A stretch of 64,000 bases of DNA from Dermanyssus gallinae (taxonomy: Eukaryota; Arthropoda; Arachnida; Mesostigmata; Dermanyssidae), in NCBI GenBank assembly GCA_003439945.1, contig QVRM01005270.1, positions 227,001 to 291,000 on the forward strand, given 5' to 3'. The first letter of the stretch is position 1; every line of letters starts with the position of its first letter. Made by a program: the position numbers and the translations under genes. Below the pieces are notes generated by a model. It made no database searches and had not been told where the DNA came from. It was given only the letters and a program-made list of their open reading frames with translations. This document shows, one piece after another, positions 56,036 to 64,000 of this stretch.

Positions 56036-56200
56036 AACGGGGTGGTGTGGTCTGGGTAGGTGTTTGTGCGCAACTCTTCCCTGGCCTCTAACGTGTTCGA
56101 TCGCAGGTTCGATTCCGTGTGAAGATGTATTTCGTGTGTTCGAATATGTCAGAAGTGTATATGTAACGCATTAGACAAAGTGCACCACACATCGCTGGCA
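56036..56200 (+). mobile_element. Possible third tRNA-derived SINE
   Basis: A B box GGTTCGATTCC at about 56,106 is preceded at tRNA-like distance by GGTGTGGTCTGGGTAGG, a poor A-box match, and followed by an unrelated body. No second copy was seen in the window. Confidence 0.4.
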
Positions 56201-56239
56201 CGTTTGGGTTCTGTGCTTGCTCACTTTACACTGCCACAA

Positions 56240-57555
56240 GGATTGTTGTTAAAAGAGCCCACATAAATTGCAATATTTCCGATCATAGCCGGAGAAGTTG
56301 CTCAAGGGGCACAGAAACGAAGACAATACCCATTGTACCGTGGTACAAATAGCCAGGAAAATCGTATTTAGAAAAAAAGTAAGATTTTTTGTCAAAATAC
56401 GATTTTCCTCTGACCCTCCGTAGAACTTACCCAAAATACAGCTCTGACGGGGGTGGTTACACACACGAACACCGGGGAGGATCTAATTGTGCTTGCTTGG
56501 AACGGGCTAAGTGGTGGTGACCATGACGAAGATCGTAGCGGACCTCGTCAAGGTTGCTTTATGATTTATCGTCATGGTATTGTTGCTATTATTGCTGCTG
56601 CTGCTCCTGCTTTGTTGTTTTATGCATCTATGAACTCGTTTTCTCTTTCCCCCACTCTCTACCCTCTGCTCCTCTGGCAACCCTCGGTCGGGGTCGTGGA
56701 GCCTCCCGTTTCGCTCGCGAAAAGCGCTCAGCACCTACTTACTCAGAGGCGGAGTGTGGTTGCCTGGATGGTGTGCCTATCGGGCGTATCGGTCGGCCGG
56801 GGGGTCGGAGGAGGATCGGGTGATTGCCCCCAGTCACTCTCACTCACTCACTTGCCCCCTGAATGATTCCCCCTGACTGTTGCCAGAGTACGCCAACAAC
56901 ATACGCCGCCACGTAGGCACGTAAGCAAAATGCGCGCCCTAGCCTACGCTGGCTATTCGGCTGCCGATTCTGTTCTGCTATTACCGACAGTGCAGTAATG
57001 CAAGCAGCGCCAATCGTAGGAGAATCGTGGTAGCATCGATATAGTTAGTCGTCGTGGTGGCCATTATGAGTAGTAGTAGTAGTAGAGCATTGTGAGCGCG
57101 CCTGCTTCTGGTATTTCCATTTGTTACGCCTCGCCTGTTCCTTCGGGCATCGCGTCTGGTGCGTCATCCGCATGCGCCGCCGGACGCCCAATCTGTGAAC
57201 CGTGCAGGCCGGAGTCGGCAGACGTGCGCGCACCCCCGGGGGGGGGGGGCATATCGTCGCCCTTGTTGTTGTTGTTGTTGTTGTTGTTTTTGCTCCTATT
57301 GCTGTTATTGTAATCTTCGTTCACGATGACGTTGATGCGAACGATCTTGTTGTTGTTGTTGTTGCTGTTGTCGTCGTCGTAGTCGTGGTTGCCGTTCTTC
57401 TGATGGCTACCGACCGAATCCGGGGCTTGGTCCGGAATCGATGAACCAACCGCTCTCAGCCTCGACGTGCATGAGAGCGCCTGTTGCATTTTGGGCCTTC
57501 TCATGCATTATTACATACATGCATACGCTTGTCCTAATAATCTAAGCAAATCTGA
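56240..57555. other. GC-richer region without an assigned gene
   Basis: Less AT-rich DNA at about 56,640-57,260 with a G-run at 57,237-57,249 and (GTT)n blocks at 57,262-57,300 and 57,345-57,380. Frames across it are low complexity. Could be a promoter or first-exon region; no splice or start signal was convincing. Confidence 0.35.
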
Positions 57556-57559
<4 letters not shown>

Positions 57560-57650
<91 letters not shown>

Positions 57651-57851
57651 TCACGATTCTCAGCGACTGCGATTCGCCACGATCGCGTAATACGTTATTA
57701 CATACGCGTTATTAAGCGCGATTGCCTATTGTGAACGGAAAGGTATGAATACAAATGGGTGTGCTACGTGACGTGCACCAAGTATCACGTCTGTACAAAT
57801 AAATCTAATACTTGGACAACATATGCACAAACGTATATATGTAAATATATA

Positions 57852-57911
<60 letters not shown>
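57560..57911. repeat. Two long (TA)n tracts
   Basis: TA runs at about 57,560-57,648 and 57,834-57,911. Confidence 0.92.
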
Positions 57912-57914
<3 letters not shown>

Positions 57915-57920
<6 letters not shown>

Positions 57921-58880
57921 TCAACCATCTACGTCGAATGTATTTGTCAACGGGCAACTGCTATGAGATAATCGCCAGTGCCGACGGCAATTCAATGATA
58001 AATCGCCTAAATCTTTTGGCTCTACAGGAAAGAAAGACATTTGGCGGCCACTAATGCAAGCTAGACTTTGGTGACGACGTGAATTTCAAATCGATCGCCT
58101 CAGGAGGTGCAAGCGAAGCCTGCATAACATTTGTTCAATCAGTCCAGAGATTGGCTGTTGCCGTCTCTGCGGCACACTAGCGCATGTCTGTAATACCCGC
58201 GTCTCAATTTAATCAGCAACAAAATGTCCTCGCTTGATTCTCCATGACGCCAGTCTGAACTTGACGCTTCTTTCGTAGCCTACAAAGCGTTATCATATGG
58301 GGTTCATGGAGGAAATAAAAAATCGAAAAGGCCTTGCCCACCGTGTGCCGGCAACATGATAGGGCGGTTGCTCCCTTGTTTGCGAGAGTCGATAACACTT
58401 TTTTTTAAATTACTTCAAGTGAATAAAATACTATTGTATTTTTCTTTAAAAAATGCATCACTGTATATTTTTTGCATTATATGTACGGAACGTATATGTG
58501 GACTTGCACTTTTGACAGACAATGTAAACATTAAGCTGCTAGAACTGCGGTTTCTAAAAGAAATGATTAAGTTATATATATATATACATAAACATAGTAC
58601 ACACATGCCTACGTTCGTAAGATTATGTAGGATAACGATTGTCGTCACGTTTTTGTCTTCCCTAAAACAGCTCGCACTAAAACAGCTCGCACGATATGCC
58701 GGCAATACGGGGGCAGACTGGTGGGAGTCGTTCACAGACATGATCTACTGGAAGCGGTCTATTCAGCGACCTCTCGAAATCGGCGGTTACTGCTCGCTAA
58801 ACTACACTAAGGAAAAACGCAACACTGACGCCAAGATCTGCTTTCCATACGAACGCCCACCTACCGTACGACATATACCT
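57915..58880. other. No gene seen
   Basis: A 15-base tandem word (CTAAAACAGCTCGCA twice) at about 58,662-58,691. An open plus frame at 58,356-59,009 runs into (TA)n and has no domain. Confidence 0.4.
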
Positions 58881-58883
58881 AGT

Positions 58884-58888
58884 GCATA

Positions 58889-58928
<40 letters not shown>

Positions 58929-58930
58929 TA

Positions 58931-58961
<31 letters not shown>

Positions 58962-58968
58962 GAATATA

Positions 58969-59039
<71 letters not shown>

Positions 59040-59061
59040 TATATATATATATATATATTAG
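58884..59061. repeat. Interrupted (TA)n tract
   Basis: About 175 bases of TA with GAATA, CATA and GATA interruptions, ending at the SINE-A copy. Confidence 0.92.
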
Positions 59062-59246
59062 TTTTTTGTCCGTAAGGCTAATGCCAGTGTAAGGTTTCTT
59101 TCATGCCGTGGCTGATTTTTAATCCACTCTGGCACTTTGGTTAAATTGGAAACCATGCAAACCAATTTAACAGTGGCCGGTCTGGGTCTCGAACCCAGGC
59201 CTCCTGAATGCAAGGCAAAGGCTTTGCGCCACTAAGCCATCTTGCT
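59062..59246 (-). mobile_element. SINE-A copy, full-length, tRNA-derived
   Basis: Reading the minus strand from 59,246: GCAAGATGGCTTAGTGGCGC (A box TGGCTTAGTGGC), then a B box GGTTCGAGACCC, an intact consensus. The body follows with GCCACTGTTAAATTGGTTTG and AAAGTGCCAGAGTGGATTAA. It is flanked by (TA)n on both sides. This is the best copy of the family in the window and resembles 10,441-10,615 along its length. Confidence 0.85.
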
Positions 59247-59247
59247 C

Positions 59248-59278
59248 GTATATATATATATATATTTTTTTTTTTTTT
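59248..59278. repeat. Short (TA)n and T run
   Basis: TA repeats followed by about 14 T, on the 5' side of the minus-strand SINE. Confidence 0.85.
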
Positions 59279-59589
59279 ACTTATATATTCCAGGAATATA
59301 ACGAGTATTATTAAGATACGCGGGATACTGGCGGGAGGATACTGTTTAGGCCTGAACGTCCGGCAACTGTTTATATACGCGTGTCCATCTATGGCTGTGT
59401 TTCCTTACCTTGTGGCGGTATCTCCTATCATGAATATCGATATCGCATATTGTTGTCGATGAACTAACGCCTTTCGCTTTCAACACGCGCGAGAGCTTTT
59501 TTTAATGTTCTTGTATGTATTACATTTAATTTAGTATAATTATACACGTTTTCTAGAAAGATAAATACAATATATGCAACATTTTGTGG

Positions 59590-59665
59590 CGCTCTAGTGG
59601 GCGCCAGTAAAAAGACTCTGTTGGCCAATAATGTTGTGGCACTCTTGCGTGATGTTGTCTAATCA
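59590..59665. repeat. Dispersed repeat X, copy 1
   Basis: Shares GCTCTAGT, CAGTAAAAAGACTC.GTTG and TTGTCTAATCATAT-type blocks with 62,190-62,270 in the same orientation. Confidence 0.6.
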
Positions 59666-59934
59666 TATATATATCTCACAAGATGTTATCTCTCTATATT
59701 TATCGTATATGAGGAGTATCTAGTAATCTGTATTTCCGTGTTTCAATACACTTGTTAGCCTACAGTTACATGTTATTTTTAGAACATCCAGAATCAACAT
59801 CTAGCTATAAAGTCGCGTGAGCATGGTGTCCACAGGAGTAGCTTTTAATTTAGAACATCTGCAGCAGCAAATAATCGAGGTACCAGGTCTTACCTTAGAA
59901 TAGAGTTTTATGTCCAAGACGTATTTTATATACA

Positions 59935-60055
59935 TACCTGGTGAGCTTTCTCAGTGGCTTTCTCATTTTATACGGACACCTGTGTAAGGTCGACTTGAGA
60001 TTGTTGAACTTCTTGCAAGCAAGTGGTTAAACTCCGCTTTCTGTTAGCACCTAGT
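59935..60055. repeat. Dispersed repeat Y, copy 1
   Basis: GGTGAGC, CGGACACC, GCAAG.AA.TG and AGCACCT.GTGC blocks recur in order at 60,885-61,010, same orientation. Family not identified. Confidence 0.6.
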
Positions 60056-60179
60056 GCGATTTATGTATAGCCGACCGAAGAGGGTGTTTTTTTAATATTA
60101 TTTTATTAAATATGACTTTGTACATAAAAAAACTGTTACAACATGTCGGCAGCAATGCTGCCGAGGTGCTATCGGTCAA

Positions 60180-60720
60180 GTTGTTAAAGGGGCCGGTGGC
60201 TCAACAGTTAGTACAGTGTAGTGTATAGGTGCTGTTGCGTGCGTGACAATGGATATCAAGCTTGGTGTCGGATCGAACACGGCATATCGCTTATCGAACC
60301 TGTAGATCACCCAGGGAGAGCCCGAACGGGTTTTGTTATCGCTCTGTCCAATGCCTGAAGTGTGCACAACAACAGGGGTATGTTTCACGGCCGACCAACG
60401 AGGTTGTTGAGCTTCGCAGGTGTTATCCGCTATTAGCCTTAACAATTTCAGGGACTCCACTTTATAAGCCCGTTTATCAAGATGATTGCGCAAAACGTCA
60501 TATCATTTGCTGCCCCAAAAGTTCACGAACACCCCGCAGAGACGTTACTTAACTTGAAGTAACCGGTGTATGTAATTCAGAACACGGCACACGCTGAAAT
60601 CGTATGTCGGCCTCTTCTGAGTTCTGTTTGGGCGCTGTACCTATGGGTTTCAGGTATATCAGTGAATCAATACTGCTAAAAAAGGCTCACACAGTGAAGT
60701 GTACATTACAACGAACATGG
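60180..60720. other. No gene seen
   Basis: GGCTCAACAGTTAGTACAG at about 60,197 and GGATCGAAC at 60,270 give a weak tRNA-like look, insufficient for a call. Confidence 0.35.
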
Positions 60721-60884
60721 AGCCGGGAAGTATATATATATATATATAGGACAGACAAATGTTCAGCGCCTTATTGAAAAAAACAGCAATGTACTGCGCT
60801 GGATGGGTTTCTGCCGTAGGTACGTACTCGTTCCGTATCACGCACACCAAACCTTGGCTTCCCCGGAGAGCCATGATATTTCCC

Positions 60885-61010
60885 GGTGAGCCTCGGTGGC
60901 TTCCTCGTCCCACACGGACACCCGTAAATAGAATCGGCTTGCACTTATCGAATTGTCTGCAAGTAAATGTGAAAACTACTCGGCCTTCCAGCACCTGGTG
61001 CAATTTGCAA
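60885..61010. repeat. Dispersed repeat Y, copy 2
   Basis: Second copy of 59,935-60,055; about 950 bases apart. Confidence 0.6.
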
Positions 61011-61082
61011 ACACAGCGTATTTCTATATTTGCACACATGTGTGTGTATATATGCGTACATTATGCATTGCCTAACCCCTTG

Positions 61083-61133
61083 TATATATATATATATATA
61101 TATATATGTACATTGTATATATATATATATATA
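61083..61133. repeat. (TA)n tract bordering the 910-bp palindrome
   Basis: TA runs with a GTACATTG interruption; the final TA is the left flank of the palindromic element. Confidence 0.88.
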
Positions 61134-62043
61134 CAGGGTATCACAGGAATATTTGATCAACGATATATGGAATTGTAGAGCTCGTTAAGGCAAATATTTT
61201 TTCCAATGGAACATGGTCTCTAAGAGACCCTGTTTCGGAATGAGAGTTATATTACTACAATTTGTGACATTGGTGTTTTTGCCCGACATAGGAGCATAGA
61301 ATGTGCTGTTGCGAGACAACCAGGTTTCCTAGACAGAAGCTAAACACACCGCCGTGTTCGTGAAAAAAATGCTTCTTTCGAAGAACTCATAAGGCCGGTC
61401 AGAAGATGCTACATGGTCGCTTAGAAAAGAATTCGCCAAAATGAAGTTATTTTATTAACCTTCACGCCCAATACCTCAAAATCATTACCTTACGACCACT
61501 TACAGCGCTCTAAACTAACATATTCAGGCAAATGCGCATTTCATGACGATCATTTTGGTACCAAACTTATGGCAATGCGACTAATCTGGACATCACACCA
61601 AAAAATCGTAATTACTCCGCAACCACAGCTCGCATTGCCATAAATTTGGTACCAAAATGATCGTTGGCGCTGTAAGTGGTCGTAAGGTAATGATTTTGAG
61701 GTATTGGGCGTGAAGGTTAATAAAATAACTTCATTTTGGCGAATTCTCTTCTAAGCGATCATGAAGCATCTTCTGACCGGCCTTATGAGTTCTTCGAAAG
61801 AAGCAGAATTTTCTCACGAACACGGCGGTGTGTTTGGCTTTTGTGTAGGAAACCTGGTTGTCTCGCAACAGCACATTCTATGCTCCTATGTCGGGCAAAA
61901 ACACCAATGTCACAAATTGTAGTAATTTAACACTCATTCCGAAACAGAGCCTCTTAGAGACCACGTTCCATTGGAAAAAATATTTGCCTTAACGAGCTCT
62001 ACAATTCCATATATCGTTGATCAAATATTCCTGTAATACCCTG
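61134..62043. mobile_element. 910-bp palindromic (foldback/MITE-like) element
   Basis: Starts CAGGGTATCACAGGAATATT and ends with the complement (one difference), flanked by TA. Arms of about 376 bp (61,134-61,509 and 61,667-62,043) surround a 157-bp spacer. The spacer has its own imperfect inverted repeat around GATCATTTTGGTACCAAA. Arm sequence matches the 501-bp element at 15,574 and the right end of the coding remnant at 4,075-4,547, including the inner ACTCCGCAA.CACAGCTCGC block. No coding capacity. Long arms should form a stable hairpin. Confidence 0.88.
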
Positions 62044-62189
62044 TATATACAACAGACAAGTGTTTACACGCGTTTGTTTTGTCTGGGGTTTGTATTTCTA
62101 CATTGTTAGATTGCCACCTGTTTTATTTCAGGCCAAACTGGCCAGATGTTGTCCGACAGATTAAAATTTATACATATGGTATAGTAGTG

Positions 62190-62270
62190 GCTCTAGTAGT
62201 ACGTGCAGTAAAAAGACTCGGTTGACCAGCAACGCCCTGGCAGTTCTGCGTGACGCTGTCTAATCATATC
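62190..62270. repeat. Dispersed repeat X, copy 2
   Basis: Second copy of 59,590-59,665, in the same orientation. Confidence 0.6.
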
Positions 62271-62279
62271 TCATCCGAT

Positions 62280-63075
62280 GGTATCTGTCTGCCACCAATC
62301 ACCGCCGTTCTAGCAATCATCTAGGCTTCTCTAGGACAACAAGTATTTCCTGGTTAGTATCATCCTTTGTATCTCGTTGTATTGTTTTGTGTTTCGTTAT
62401 TACGCTACTGAATGGCAGGTGGCAGATGCCGGGATAGCCGAGGACCACTATGACAGCATAGCGGATACTTTGCTGTTGTTCTTTGTTAGGTAGCAGGAAA
62501 GGGCCTGCCACTCAAGCTAACGATGATAAATGCCGTATCGTATAACATTGTGTAGATCGTCTCAGCCAAGGTCCTCTTAGGCAATGTTTATACTATACTG
62601 TGTAACATGCCTTTAAGTAACGTAAACATTCATTCTTCAAGTAGCCAAGCAAAATGACTTATTGTTTCTCGACGGGTAGAACGAGTGGTGTTTCCGTGTT
62701 ATTGGGCCAGCATTCGAAAAACAATGTTAGACTAATCGTGGCAGATGACGATACTGCGGTATGGACATGGATACGCATCAGCTTTAATCGTGGCAATGTT
62801 CAGTACGAACACTAGAAACCACAGACTCGACCGCGGACCTTGTAGAGCAAATTTTGTTCCGCGTTCTCCAGAGTTTCCAGCAATCAACCGATCATACGCG
62901 CTGCGGATCTTAACTGCCGCCCAGATCTATCGCTTTCAAGAACGTCTTTGTTCATCGATGTTCTCCATCGCCATGGTCTCGGGGATATGTAGTAAACCGC
63001 AAACTCCCACAATTAAACAGTCCCTCAACAGTTGACATATTTGCGACTTTTTCCAAAAAGATGTATGGCTTGGAA
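62280..63075. other. No gene seen
   Basis: Open frames at 62,317-62,511 (-) and 62,745-63,035 (+) show no recognisable family. Confidence 0.4.
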
Positions 63076-63081
63076 GCTTCT

Positions 63082-63088
63082 ATATACA

Positions 63089-63154
<66 letters not shown>

Positions 63155-63155
63155 T
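63082..63155. repeat. (TA)n followed by (GA)n
   Basis: TA runs to about 63,137 joined to GAGAGAGAGAGAGAGA. Confidence 0.9.
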
Positions 63156-63522
63156 GGAGAAAGAGAATAAGCTAAGAGCTGTTTGCAGGCGTTTACTGCT
63201 ATAAGTACCGGCACTGTGTGGTAGGTCGCCGTCTTACAGCGTGACGATAACACGACGTTTCGGGCAAGTTCTGTCGCTGCGGTTTGTACGTAGTAGACGC
63301 GGTAGGGGGCTGCAGCGGCTTCCGGGTCGGTCTATTGGGGCCATGCATTTGTCCGCCTTTTATTCATTGGGCGTCACGCCGTGCGGCGGTGACTAAGTTC
63401 GAACAGTCGAAACTAAACGTTCGTGCTATGCGTGAGCGCGCCTCAGTGTCTTATCGCGTATGCCATATCTTGTGGTGTGAGTCGTCAGACGTCAGTGCGT
63501 GCATACATACACACCAAACTGC

Positions 63523-63525
<3 letters not shown>

Positions 63526-63556
<31 letters not shown>

Positions 63557-63557
63557 A

Positions 63558-63632
<75 letters not shown>
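63526..63632. repeat. (TA)n tract, interrupted
   Basis: About 105 bases of TA with two TATTA interruptions. Confidence 0.92.
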
Positions 63633-63635
<3 letters not shown>

Positions 63636-63639
63636 TGTT

Positions 63640-64000
63640 GTTTTTGTTTAGCCTAAGAGTTATTGAGTACGTCTATACAGATTGAAATTAACAGATCGCT
63701 AAGATTGACTTGTGTAGAAGGCTCCCGCCCAACTAAAGAAGATAGAAGGAACTTGTTGGAATTGTATGTAGTCATGGCTACGATAATGACCAATGTGCAA
63801 CTGGACAATCTGAAGCCAGCGGGCTATCGGCGTTTAACGAAGGTTCTACAATACAGGACATTTCCACTCGCAACATTATTTAGTATCACAAACGAAATCG
63901 GTATGAACGGCCTGACCCGAATAGTCTTGTGTATGATATATTGTGCACAGATGTAAATGTTTTCGACTGGGAAACGCTCGGGTATCCGTTAGGCGACTTA
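63640..64000. other. Unassigned window end
   Basis: An open plus frame at 63,663-63,956 (97 codons, ATG start) has balanced composition but no motif I recognise. Confidence 0.25.

Noticed and set aside
58140..58200. CCRLCGTLAHVC, possible LINE C-terminal zinc knuckle
   Set aside because: Too short and isolated; no neighbouring RT sequence.

Overview
The window looks like nuclear DNA of an arthropod, most likely a chelicerate (mite or tick type). This is inferred from retroelements whose C-terminal Cys/His tails resemble those of elements annotated in ticks, R1-clade and jockey-like LINEs, mariner-family transposons, intron-like splice signals, and the absence of compact bacterial gene order. 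Species cannot be decided from the sequence. The window is gene-poor: it is dominated by (TA)n microsatellites (more than 35 long tracts), CAA/CAG/GTT trinucleotide DNA and decayed transposable elements. Most long open frames are either poly(Tyr-Ile) frames through (TA)n or poly-Gln/Asn/Leu/Val frames through trinucleotide repeats, and are not genes. Layout. 0-4.6 kb is nested transposon debris: an inverted-strand LINE reverse transcriptase, then a Tc1/mariner-superfamily transposon remnant with long terminal inverted repeats, interrupted by a 1.1-kb R1-like fragment that has a poly(A) tail and a 9-bp target-site duplication. 5.4-7.1 kb (minus strand) carries the best protein-coding gene: a long C2H2 zinc-finger and AT-hook protein exon. 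7.5-22.8 kb holds LINE 3' ends, tRNA-derived SINEs, a 121-bp hairpin-bearing tandem array, a small unassigned ORF with a membrane segment, an R1-clade RT remnant, a direct 175-bp duplication, a 501-bp near-perfect palindrome, a mariner end, a decayed jockey-like LINE and a 5' portion of an R1-clade LINE (gag with three zinc knuckles). 23-27 kb is quiet apart from a mariner scrap and a possible first exon next to CpG-richer DNA. 28-34 kb is a trinucleotide-repeat island ending at a well-formed coding exon at 34,008-34,154 (type II membrane anchor, consensus donor), probably the 5' end of a plus-strand gene whose introns extend far to the right. 38.2 kb has a signal-peptide-like exon. 45.1-47.2 kb is a 1.1-kb tandem duplication that includes an exon-like block. 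47.8-48.7 kb is a LINE 3' end; 51.3-52.6 kb is a complete but inactive mariner with perfect 28-bp inverted repeats; 52.7-54.0 kb has a second mariner scrap and a LINE RT start; 55-64 kb is SINEs, (TA)n and a 910-bp palindrome. How the parts relate: several elements with CAGG... ends sit exactly at TA dinucleotides inside (TA)n tracts, and the two palindromes share arm and spacer sequence with the ends of the coding remnant at 1.7-4.5 kb, so they are plausibly non-autonomous relatives of that transposon. Coordinates of decayed elements are approximate to tens of bases; identifications rest on reading translations by eye.
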